A stretch of DNA of 64,000 nt from contig NZ_AFRW01000118.1 of NCBI RefSeq assembly GCF_000220985.1, positions 114,218-178,217 of the forward strand, written 5' to 3'. Under the pieces are notes generated by a model. The model was not told where the DNA came from. It worked only from the letters and a program-made list of their open reading frames with translations, and did not search any database. Each line of letters starts with the position of its first letter. The stretch's first letter is position 1. The stretch comes from Nesterenkonia sp. F. Lineage in GTDB: Bacteria; Actinomycetota; Actinomycetes; Actinomycetales; Micrococcaceae. Of the stretch, positions 57,044 to 64,000 are shown piece after piece. Made by a program: the position numbers and the translations under genes.

Positions 57044-57699
57044 GCGGGGAGGCCGGAGGTGCCGACCCCGCGGGCCCGGCGGTGGTCTGTCGCGGATCGT
57101 CCGTGGAGATCGCCGGGACGGCGCTGCTGGATCCGGTCGATCTCGAGGTGCCGCGCGGCACACTGTGGTCGGTCCGCGGCCCCAACGGCTCGGGGAAGTC
57201 CACGCTGCTGCGTCTGCTGGCCGGCCGCGCAGTCGACGGCGCGGACCGCTGCCGGGTGCTGGGTCGTCGGCCCGACGACGCCGAGCCGGCCTTCCGGGCG
57301 GCAGTGGCCTCCTTCGTGGACGCCCCGCCGATCGCCCGGGACCTGACGATCCTCGAACAGGTCGCCGTCGTCGACGCGTCCTGGCACGGCGACGGCGACG
57401 CCGCCGTCGACCGGGCGTCGCGGCTGCTGGAGCGATTGACCCTCGGAGAGCTGCAGACCCGCTTCCCGCACGAGCTCTCGGCCGGACAGCTGCAGCTCAC
57501 GGGGCTGGCCCTGGTGCTGGCGCGCCCGGCTGAGCTGCTGCTGCTCGACGAGCCGGAGCGGCATCTGGATCCCGACCGGGCGGAGGTCGTCGCCGGCCTC
57601 GTCGACGAGCGCGTCGCGCAGGGCACGACGGCGCTCGTCGCGGCCCACGACCCGCGGATGGTCGCCTCCGCGGTCGGCGAGGTGCGACTGGACCGATGA
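57040..57699 (+). CDS. ABC transporter ATP-binding protein
   Basis: A 219-residue ATPase. Walker A GPNGSGKST is near residue 45, signature LSAGQLQLTGL near residue 145, Walker B LLLLDEPERHLDPD near residue 168, H-loop AAHD. The signature differs from LSGGQ and the D-loop is unusual. It overlaps the response regulator and the following membrane gene (four bases each). Confidence 0.88.
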   Translation: MSGEAGGADPAGPAVVCRGSSVEIAGTALLDPVDLEVPRGTLWSVRGPNGSGKSTLLRLLAGRAVDGADRCRVLGRRPDDAEPAFRAAVASFVDAPPIARDLTILEQVAVVDASWHGDGDAAVDRASRLLERLTLGELQTRFPHELSAGQLQLTGLALVLARPAELLLLDEPERHLDPDRAEVVAGLVDERVAQGTTALVAAHDPRMVASAVGEVRLDR

Positions 57700-59351
57700 C
57701 GATCCACCACGGGGACCGCCGCATCACCTCCGACGACGCCCCCTCGCCGAAACAGCGGGTCCAGGCGGTGACACGACTCCTCGCCGGCCGTCGGTCGGCG
57801 CCGCAGGCCTCCGACCGCGCCTTCCTCGTCTACCAGGTGGTGCTGCTGGTGCTGGTGTTCGTCGGCCCGTTGGTCGGGATGAGCCTCTCCGGCGTCGAGG
57901 CCCCGCAGCTGACCGGACTCCGGACGCTCGCCGAGGACCGCGTCGTCGTGCATGCGGCCGCGGCGACGGCGCTCGTCGCCGCGCTCTGGCTCGGCATGCT
58001 CCGCGGGCCGGCCCTCATGCCGGTCTTCGTGATGCGCGTGCTGCTGGCCACCGACATCCCGCGGCGGGCGCATCTCATCGCCCGAGCCCGGCGCACGGTC
58101 GCCGTCGTCTGGCTGGGCATCGGGGCGGCGCTCGCCGGCATCGAGCTGCTGTTGGTGCACCCCGGCGGCGGGGACCCGGGCGCGACGGCGATTCGCGTCG
58201 TCGCGCTGCTGGGAATCACCGGCTGTCTGATGCTCGCCTGGACGCTGGGCCAGGTGCTGGGGTCGATCGCCCGCCAGCTGGTCACCGGTCTCCTGGGCGC
58301 GGCGGCGCTGGTCGCGCTCGCGGTGCCGGCGGCCGACTGGGTCTCCCCGGCCGGGTGGTTCTCCCGGGCGCTGACCGGTCCGGTCGAGTTCGGCGGCCTG
58401 CCGGCGGCGGGCCTGCTGGTCGCCGTCGTCATGTTCCTGCCGACGCTGGCGTCGCGACTGGAGCGGCTGCCCGCCGAGGTGCTGGTCGGCCAGGCCTCCC
58501 GGGTCTCGGCGGCGATGCTGTTCAGCAGCATCGGTCAGCTCGGCGACGTCGCGGAGCTGTGGGGTCCGGCTCCGCGCGGATTCCGCGGAGGGTGCCGGCG
58601 GGGGCCGGGGCGCCGGACGCGCCTCGGCGTCGTGGAGCTGCTGCGTCGCCCGGGGCCGCTGGTCTGGGGCGCGGCGGCGGTCGTCCTCGGCACGGCGGTG
58701 CTGATGGTCCTGCAGTCGGACGGACTCGACCTGCCGTGGAGTGCGACGGTGGCGCTGGCCGGCGTCGTCGCGGCGCTTCTGGTCCAGGCGGTGGGACCGT
58801 TCAGCCGGTCCTGGCGGCGGCTCGGCGACCAGCTGGAGGGCCCGGCCCTGTTCGGCACCTCGCCGCGTCGACGGCTGCTGGCCGGTTCGTCGCCGCCGGT
58901 GCTGATCACCGGTCTCTGCGCCGTCCTCGGCGGGATCGGCGGGGCCGCAGTCGCGGTGGGTCTTCCCGGAGCGGCCGGCGCGGGGCTCGGGCCTGCGGTC
59001 GTCGACGTCGGCGCTGTGCTGCTCGCGGTGCTGGGCGGACGGCTGGTGCTCGCGCTCAAGGGTGAGATGCCGCTGGCGCTGACCGTCCCCGTGCCCACGC
59101 CCGCGGGGGACCTCTCGGGTCTGGCCATGGTGGCCTGGCATCTCGACGGGCATCTCCTCGCCGTGACGGTCTGCGGCTGGGTGCTGCTCGCCGATCCCGG
59201 CCCGCTCGCCGCACTCGGCGTGGGCGCGGCGACGGCGGCCGGCTGCCTGCTGCTGGCCTGGTCCAGGCGCGGGCTCGGCGTCGCCGAGCTGCTCTCCCCG
59301 CGCCCTCGGTCGCCCAGGGCGCATCGAGCGGCCATTCGTGACGAGGAATGA
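57696..59351 (+). CDS. Large polytopic membrane protein, likely permease partner of the ATPase
   Basis: A 551-residue protein with about 12 hydrophobic segments and no recognised domain. The first half has a basic cytoplasmic segment (FVMRVLLATDIPRRAHLIARAR) similar to ABC-2 exporters, and the middle contains an Arg/Gly-rich loop. It is translationally coupled to the ATPase, so a permease role is inferred. The family could not be named. Confidence 0.6.
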   Translation: MTIHHGDRRITSDDAPSPKQRVQAVTRLLAGRRSAPQASDRAFLVYQVVLLVLVFVGPLVGMSLSGVEAPQLTGLRTLAEDRVVVHAAAATALVAALWLGMLRGPALMPVFVMRVLLATDIPRRAHLIARARRTVAVVWLGIGAALAGIELLLVHPGGGDPGATAIRVVALLGITGCLMLAWTLGQVLGSIARQLVTGLLGAAALVALAVPAADWVSPAGWFSRALTGPVEFGGLPAAGLLVAVVMFLPTLASRLERLPAEVLVGQASRVSAAMLFSSIGQLGDVAELWGPAPRGFRGGCRRGPGRRTRLGVVELLRRPGPLVWGAAAVVLGTAVLMVLQSDGLDLPWSATVALAGVVAALLVQAVGPFSRSWRRLGDQLEGPALFGTSPRRRLLAGSSPPVLITGLCAVLGGIGGAAVAVGLPGAAGAGLGPAVVDVGAVLLAVLGGRLVLALKGEMPLALTVPVPTPAGDLSGLAMVAWHLDGHLLAVTVCGWVLLADPGPLAALGVGAATAAGCLLLAWSRRGLGVAELLSPRPRSPRAHRAAIRDEE

Positions 59352-59451
59352 CCCGAGTCCGGGGCTGTGTCGCCCGAAACTCTCGTCATCGGCGGCCGCT
59401 CGATGCCGAGGTCCGCTGAGCGCTCCGCCGGCCCCGGCATAGGATGAGGCC

Positions 59452-60834
59452 ATGCCTGAGAACAGCTCCACGACCCCGTCTGTGCCCGGCTCCGATGCGC
59501 TCAGCCCCGACGCGCTGGTCGACGACCTCGGCGCCTTCGTCGCCGCCGCGCCGTCGTCGTACCACGCCGCCGCCGAGGTCGCGCGCCGGCTGACCGCGGC
59601 CGGCTTCACCCAGCTCGGCGAGCACCAGGACTGGCCCACGGCGCCGGGGCGCTATCTGGTGGTCCGCGACGGCGCGGTCATCGCCTGGATGGTGCCGGAG
59701 GCGGCGACGCCGACCACCCCGCTCCGCATCCTCGGCGCGCACACCGATTCGCCCGGCTTCAAGCTCAAACCCAAGTCCACTGTGATCTCGCACGGGTGGG
59801 TGCAGGCCGGCACCGAGGTCTACGGCGGGCCGCTGCTGAACTCCTGGCTGGACCGCGAGCTGGTGCTGGCCGGACGGCTGGTGACTCGAGACGGCGCCGC
59901 CCACCTGGCCGCCACGGGGCCCGTCGCCCGCATCCCGCAGCTGGCCATCCACCTGGATCGGCAGGTCAACGACGGACTCACCCTGGACAAGCAGGCGCAC
60001 ACCGGCCCTGTGCTCTCGGTGGCCGCCGACGCCGAGGCGGCCGCCTCCGCGGACGTGCTGGGCGTGGTGGCGGAGTCCGCCGGCGTCGATCCCGGTCAGG
60101 TGGACGGCTACGACGTCGTCGTCGCCGACGCCCAGGCTCCGGCCCGCTTCGGCGCCGGACGCGACGGCCGCGGCGAGTTCCTGGCCTCCGGCCGGCTGGA
60201 CAACCTCTCCTCGGTGCACGCCGGGGTGGTCGCGCTCGAGCAGGCGGCCGCAGCGGCCGAGCGCGGTGAGCAGGGCCCGGGTGGGCAGTCCGCGACGATC
60301 CCGATGCTGGCGGCCTTCGACCATGAGGAGCTGGGCTCGGCCTCGCGCTCGGGCGCGGCGGGTCCGTTCCTGGAGGAGGTCCTCGCCCGCATCCAGGAAG
60401 GTCTGGGGGCGACGGCCGGCCAGCGCGCGCAGGCGCTCGCGGCCTCCTGGCACCTCTCCTCCGACGCGGGCCACGCCGTGCACCCGAACTACCCGGGCCA
60501 TCACGATCCGGCGAACCGGCCGTTGCCCAACGGCGGGCCGCTGCTGAAGATCAACGCGAATCAGCGCTACACCACCGACGCCCCGGGGGCGGCGATGTGG
60601 GCGCAGGTCTGCCGCGCCGCCGGCGTGCCGACCCAGGAGTTCGTCTCGCACAATGCGATCCCCTGCGGCTCGACGATCGGGCCGATCACCGCCACGCGGC
60701 TGGGGATCCGGACGGTCGACGTCGGGATGCCGCTGCTGAGCATGCATTCGGCCCGCGAGATGTGCGGCGTCGACGACGTCGCCCACCTGCGGGACGCCGT
60801 CGCGGCGTTCTTCACCGCCGAGCTGACCGTCTGA
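59452..60834 (+). CDS. M18 family aminopeptidase
   Basis: A 460-residue zinc-dependent aminopeptidase, cytosolic, removing N-terminal residues. GAHTDSPGFKLKP (metal His-Asp) is near residue 100, LDNLSSVHAG near residue 250, the catalytic DHEELGS near residue 290, and the C-terminal metal-ligand motif SMHSAREMCG near residue 430. The Ser/Pro-rich first 20 residues are a non-conserved extension. Length is typical for M18 (PepC/ApeB-like). Confidence 0.94.
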   Translation: MPENSSTTPSVPGSDALSPDALVDDLGAFVAAAPSSYHAAAEVARRLTAAGFTQLGEHQDWPTAPGRYLVVRDGAVIAWMVPEAATPTTPLRILGAHTDSPGFKLKPKSTVISHGWVQAGTEVYGGPLLNSWLDRELVLAGRLVTRDGAAHLAATGPVARIPQLAIHLDRQVNDGLTLDKQAHTGPVLSVAADAEAAASADVLGVVAESAGVDPGQVDGYDVVVADAQAPARFGAGRDGRGEFLASGRLDNLSSVHAGVVALEQAAAAAERGEQGPGGQSATIPMLAAFDHEELGSASRSGAAGPFLEEVLARIQEGLGATAGQRAQALAASWHLSSDAGHAVHPNYPGHHDPANRPLPNGGPLLKINANQRYTTDAPGAAMWAQVCRAAGVPTQEFVSHNAIPCGSTIGPITATRLGIRTVDVGMPLLSMHSAREMCGVDDVAHLRDAVAAFFTAELTV

Positions 60835-60876
60835 GGGGTCGGTCGGGCTCGCGCCTGCTCCCGGGATCCCCGAGTC

Positions 60877-60916
60877 TTCGCAGGACCCCCGTGCTCTATC
60901 ACGATGATCCTGCGAA
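60877..60916. repeat. Inverted repeat after the aminopeptidase gene
   Basis: TTCGCAGGA and TCCTGCGAA form a perfect 9-bp pair around 22 bases. Followed by AAA on the plus strand, it may terminate the aminopeptidase transcript or be a REP-like element. Confidence 0.45.
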
Positions 60917-61053
60917 AACACAGGGATCGCCGGCGCGACGGCGGGCCGGGCTCCGGGTCCCGAGGCGCGCGCCGGACAGTGCGGACGGCCCGGCGGAGTC
61001 CCGCCCGTCCCGGTGCGCTCCTGCACAGGGGTTCCGCCGCCGACGGCGCCCGG

Positions 61054-61083
61054 TTAGTGTCGAAGGCGCAGACCCGGTAGCAT
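61054..61083 (+). promoter_or_regulatory. Possible rpsF promoter
   Basis: TTAGTG (61054-61059), 18-bp spacer, TAGCAT (61078-61083). It predicts a leader of about 150 nt. Confidence 0.35.
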
Positions 61084-61182
61084 GGTGCAGGTTGTCTGCC
61101 GGCCGATGCCGCCTGCCCTCGGGCAGGTGCGGCGACGGCGCGGAACCTCCGCGCCGCGGCGGCGACAGCGCACGCAGAGAGA

Positions 61183-61226
61183 ACCTCCTGTTACGGAAGG
61201 CCCGTGACCGCAAGACCGAAGGAGGT
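61183..61226 (+). promoter_or_regulatory. Shine-Dalgarno-sequestering hairpin in the rpsF leader
   Basis: ACCTCCT at 61183-61189 is exactly complementary to the rpsF ribosome-binding sequence AGGAGGT at 61220-61226. The enclosed 30 nt can form a smaller stem (ACGG with CCGT). This is the form expected of an autoregulatory leader; S6:S18 complexes are known to bind rpsF leaders in other bacteria. Confidence 0.55.
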
Positions 61227-61237
61227 GGGTTCACACA

Positions 61238-61537
61238 ATGCGTCACTATGAACTGATGGTGCTCGTCGACCCCGAGGTGGATGAGCGCACCGTGGAGCCG
61301 ACCCTGGGCAAGTACATGGAGATCGTCAAGCGCGACGGCGGCTCCGTGGCGGAGATCGACGTCTGGGGACGTCGTCGCCTGGCCTACGAGATCAAGAAGA
61401 ACAACGAGGCCGTCTACGCCGTCGTCGACTTCCACGCGACCCCGGACTCGGCTGCCGAGCTCGACCGTCTGCTGCGCCTGAACGAGACGATCATGCGCAC
61501 CAAGATCATCCGTCCCGAGGACCAGCGCATCGCCTGA
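61238..61537 (+). CDS. rpsF: Ribosomal protein bS6
   Basis: A 99-residue small-subunit protein, starting [16 protein letters not shown] and containing [23 protein letters not shown]; no C-terminal extension. AGGAGGT lies 11 bases before the ATG. First gene of the rpsF-ssb-rpsR-rplI operon. Confidence 0.98.
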   Translation: MRHYELMVLVDPEVDERTVEPTLGKYMEIVKRDGGSVAEIDVWGRRRLAYEIKKNNEAVYAVVDFHATPDSAAELDRLLRLNETIMRTKIIRPEDQRIA

Positions 61538-61606
61538 TCCTCTGCACGGAGCGGCTCCTCCGCGAGCCGATCCACCTGTCAGGCACCCCCTTCTTAGGAG
61601 CTGAAC

Positions 61607-62170
61607 ATGGCCGGCGAGACCATCATCACCGTTGTCGGTAACCTGACGGCGGACCCGGAGCTGCGCTTCACCCCCTCGGGTGCGGCCGTCTCGAACTTCA
61701 CCATCGCTTCCACGCCGCGGTTCTTCGACCGCCAGGCCAACGAGTGGAAGGACGGCGAGACGCTGTTCATGCGCTGCTCCCTGTGGCGGGAGGCGGCGGA
61801 GAACGCCGCCGAGTCGCTCACCAAGGGCACCCGCGTGGTCGCCCAGGGCCGCCTCAAGGCCCGGTCGTTCGACACCAAGGAGGGCGAGCGTCGCACCGCC
61901 TGGGAGCTCGACGTCGACGAGATCGGCCCCTCGCTGCGCTTCGCCACGGCGAGCGTCACGCGCCAGGGCCGCGGCGGCGGAGGAGGCTTCAACGGCGGAG
62001 GGCAGTCCGGCGGAGGCTTCGGCGGCGGAGCACCCGCCGGCGGCGGCTTCGGCGGCGCCCCGCAGCAGGCCTCCGGCGGCTTCGGCGGCGGCGCCTCCGA
62101 CCCGTGGGGCGGTCAGCCCTCCGGCGGCGGAGGCTGGGACACGCCTGACAGCAACGAGCCCCCCTTCTGA
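61607..62170 (+). CDS. ssb: Single-stranded DNA-binding protein
   Basis: A 187-residue SSB. The OB fold covers residues 1-112, starting [31 protein letters not shown] with the ssDNA-contacting aromatic residues. A Gly-rich linker of about 60 residues leads to the acidic partner-binding tip (SNEPPF). It protects ssDNA in replication. Embedded in the r-protein operon, the standard position. Confidence 0.97.
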   Translation: MAGETIITVVGNLTADPELRFTPSGAAVSNFTIASTPRFFDRQANEWKDGETLFMRCSLWREAAENAAESLTKGTRVVAQGRLKARSFDTKEGERRTAWELDVDEIGPSLRFATASVTRQGRGGGGGFNGGGQSGGGFGGGAPAGGGFGGAPQQASGGFGGGASDPWGGQPSGGGGWDTPDSNEPPF

Positions 62171-62271
62171 TCCGGCGTAAGACCGGAGCGGAGGGCCCAC
62201 GGCTCATCCACACCACATCCACCATCCCGCAGGATCACCTGCGGGCTCCGATCCAGTGAAGGAGCACCACG

Positions 62272-62511
62272 ATGGCAAAGGCTGACGTCAAGAAGCCGAA
62301 GCCCAAGGCGAACCCGCTGAAGGCTGCAGACATCACGGTCATCGACTACAAGGACACCGCCCTGCTGCGGAAGTTCATTTCCGACCGAGGCAAGATCCGC
62401 GCGCGTCGCGTCACCGGCGTGACCGTCCAGGAGCAGCGCAAGATCGCCCAGGCGATCAAGAATGCTCGTGAGATGGCCCTGCTGCCGTACTCCGGCGCAG
62501 GCCGCGGCTGA
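62272..62511 (+). CDS. rpsR: Ribosomal protein bS18
   Basis: A 79-residue small-subunit protein that partners with bS6. [33 protein letters not shown] and [13 protein letters not shown] are typical. It has no Cys, so it is the zinc-independent form. GAAGGAG lies upstream of the ATG. Confidence 0.98.
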   Translation: MAKADVKKPKPKANPLKAADITVIDYKDTALLRKFISDRGKIRARRVTGVTVQEQRKIAQAIKNAREMALLPYSGAGRG

Positions 62512-62546
62512 TCCTCAGACTGTCTGGGAAGGAAAGGAACACAGAT

Positions 62547-62999
62547 ATGGCAAAGCTCATCCTGACTCAGGAAGTCACCGGTCTGGGTGCCGCGGGCGAC
62601 GTCGTCGACGTCAAGGACGGCTACGCGCGCAACTACCTGCTGCCGCAGGGCTACGCGATGGCGTGGACCAAGGGCGGCGAGAAGGACGTCGAGCGGCTCC
62701 GTGCCGCTCGTCGCGCCCGGGAGATCGAGACCGTGGAGGAGGCCCGCGCCGCGGCTGAGAAGCTGCAGTCGGCTCAGGTCACCATTCCGGTGAAGGTCGG
62801 CGAGAACGGCCGCCTGTTCGGCACCGTCGGCCCGGCCCACGTGGCTCAGGCCGTCGAGGCCGCCGGCCTCGGCTCGATCGACAAGCGCACTGTCGAGATC
62901 CCGCAGCGGATCAAGGCCCTCGGCGAGTACACCGCCACGGTCAAGCTGCACGCGGACGTCACCGCCTCGCTCGACCTGCAGGTCGTCGCCGAGAAGTGA
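62547..62999 (+). CDS. rplI: Ribosomal protein bL9
   Basis: A 150-residue large-subunit protein. The N-terminal domain [20 protein letters not shown] and [15 protein letters not shown] is followed by the connecting helix and C-terminal domain ending [21 protein letters not shown] precedes the ATG. Last gene of the operon, followed by a strong terminator. dnaB often follows rplI, but is not within the window. Confidence 0.98.
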   Translation: MAKLILTQEVTGLGAAGDVVDVKDGYARNYLLPQGYAMAWTKGGEKDVERLRAARRAREIETVEEARAAAEKLQSAQVTIPVKVGENGRLFGTVGPAHVAQAVEAAGLGSIDKRTVEIPQRIKALGEYTATVKLHADVTASLDLQVVAEK

Positions 63000-63051
63000 T
63001 GCGAGGGGCCCGCCGGCGACGCCGGTGAGTGCCCTGCCCGCCCACACGCTT

Positions 63052-63085
63052 CGGGCCCCGGAAGGATCCGTCCTTCCGGGGCCCG
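63052..63085 (+). terminator. Intrinsic terminator of the rpsF-ssb-rpsR-rplI operon
   Basis: A 15-bp perfect stem (CGGGCCCCGGAAGGA with TCCTTCCGGGGCCCG) and the 4-nt loop TCCG, 52 bases after rplI. Confidence 0.85.
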
Positions 63086-64000
63086 AGCCGTGTCCGGCCG
63101 GGATGTGCCCCGGCCGGGGTGATCGGCGGGATCGGATCGCCGGGCGTCCGGCAGAATCACGACGTCGCCCGTCGAGCCCGGTGCCCGTCGGCCGGGGCCG
63201 CGCGGCCGTCCCTGGGCGGACGGCGCCGTGATTCCCTTCCCATCGCCGGGCGCTCGGCGATCCGATGTTGTGTTTCGCCCGATCCCTGCGCGCCGCGATG
63301 ATCGTCGGGCCGGCACGGAGCCGGTCCCACGGATCGTCATGCTGCGGCCCGCGGCGTGCGCGAGACCTCGTCGGCCTCGCCGCCGTCACTCGCATGATGG
63401 CGTGTCTGCCGCCGTCGACTGCCGGCCGGTCGGGCTGGCCTGCGACCGGGCTCGGAGGGCCGGCGGTCACCGGTCCGGCGACTGCCGCACTCCCGAGACC
63501 GAGCCGGTCAGTGCCGCCGGTCGGCAGGTGGGCGGATGCGCGCCGAAGAGGTCAGCCAATACCCGCCCTGCGAGTGGGGGATGTCAGACACCATATGGCG
63601 CGTCCGTGAGCCTGGCAACAGGTCGTCGAGGAGATCTTGTGGAGAACATGTGAAGTGTGCGGCGTGTCTTGTGCACGGCCCTGGGGACGCACTGTGGACA
63701 GTCATCCACATTCTCCTCAGAAGTGCTTCTGACCTGGGGCGATGTAGCGACACGCCTGTGAATTCAGAAATTCTTCCCGTGGATGGAGCCGTGGAGGACA
63801 GTCCTTGCCGGGCCGTCCGCAGAGGGTGTATAGGCCCCCTGAGGCCCTCAATCTCCACATGTTCTCCACATCGTCGGACGCCGGAGGAGTGACGTGGGTC
63901 ATAACGTTCCAGGTCAGCGGGCGCACGGTGGACCCCGCTGACGGAGTCGGGGTGGAATAGGCCCCGGAGGCGGGGCGTTGAGACACCTCAGATGATTCAA
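63086..64000. other. Gene-free region at the right edge with DnaA-box-like sites
   Basis: No convincing gene: open frames are Arg/Pro-rich without domains or ribosome-binding sites. The second half (from 63570) is less GC-rich and carries several TGTGGA-type 9-mers. It may be the upstream region of dnaB or another gene beyond the window. Confidence 0.5.
63638..63870. other. Cluster of DnaA-box-like sites
   Basis: TGTGGAGAA (63638-63646), TGTGGACAG (63693-63701) directly facing TCATCCACA (63702-63710), ATCTCCACA (63851-63859) and TTCTCCACA (63862-63870). The middle pair is an exact back-to-back inverted pair with no spacer; the last two repeat at 11 bp. None is a perfect box. Confidence 0.45.

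Larger units (their letters stand above)
60835..61237. other. rpsF leader and intergenic region
   Basis: About 400 bp without genes. It contains a 9-bp inverted repeat (60877-60916), a possible rpsF promoter (61054-61083) and a structured leader with several GC-rich hairpins ending in an RBS-sequestering stem. Confidence 0.5.

Noticed and set aside
63228..63653. A 141-residue frame near the right edge
   Set aside because: Arg/Pro/Ala-rich, no ribosome-binding site, and reads through the DnaA-box-like region.

Overview
This 64 kb window is the chromosome-origin region of a high-GC Gram-positive bacterium. The gene content (CrgA, class E sortase, DLW-39, DUF3566, DciA/DUF721, inositol-1-phosphate synthase, PknB-type tail) is actinobacterial. 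The order dciA-recF-dnaN-dnaA with gyrB/gyrA on one side and rpmH-rnpA-yidD-yidC-jag-rsmG-parA/parB-trxA-trxB-murJ on the other fits Micrococcales. A Micrococcaceae member such as Nesterenkonia is my guess, but the genus cannot be fixed from this sequence alone.

Layout. 1-6.9 kb: end of a probable PknB-type kinase, a pabA-membrane peptide-class E sortase operon, crgA, a coiled-coil protein, a cyclophilin, a frameshifted rhomboid protease and a PhzF-like protein. 6.9-15.6 kb: cell-envelope genes (a degenerate copper-amine-oxidase-like lipoprotein, a 1,200-residue surface protein ending in an LAXTG sorting signal, an MscS channel, an arylsulfotransferase-like lipoprotein). 15.8-25.1 kb: tRNA-Ala, DLW-39, tRNA-Ile, DUF3566, gyrA, gyrB, dciA, recF and dnaN, all on the minus strand. 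25.1-25.95 kb: oriC, rich in DnaA boxes. 25.95-27.6 kb: dnaA. 28-31.4 kb: an ABC exporter/TetR cassette that splits the usual dnaA-rpmH junction. 31.6-36.8 kb: rpmH to parA on the plus strand. 36.8-38.95 kb: a 2.1 kb stretch without genes between parA and parB. 38.95-51.1 kb: parB, trxA/trxB, a pseudokinase-like membrane protein, murJ, a NUDIX hydrolase, the CCA-adding enzyme, a GT87-like membrane protein and ino1. 51.3-59.4 kb: a DUF418 protein, two ABC systems and a two-component system. 59.4-63 kb: M18 aminopeptidase and the rpsF-ssb-rpsR-rplI operon. The last kilobase is non-coding with DnaA-box-like sites.

The most unusual part is the segregation locus. parA ends in its own strong terminator and is separated from parB by about 2.1 kb. 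That interval holds five DnaA-box-like 9-mers in one orientation at an exact 13-bp period (37265-37325), followed by eight parS-like palindromes. Four more parS sites lie inside the parB coding sequence, all in the same reading phase so that each encodes Val-Ser-Arg-(Glu/Gly)-Thr, and one lies just after parB. parB carries about 300 residues of low-complexity sequence that house three of these sites. Further DnaA-box clusters sit upstream of the phzF-like gene (about 5.8 kb) and at 63.6-63.9 kb, where dnaB would be expected to follow.

Functional links inside the window: the class E sortase and the LAXTG surface protein; the CCA-adding enzyme and the tRNAs that lack an encoded CCA; MurJ next to a pseudokinase-like membrane protein; RnpA, YidD, YidC and Jag for RNA processing and membrane insertion; and an rpsF leader whose Shine-Dalgarno can pair with an upstream anti-SD.
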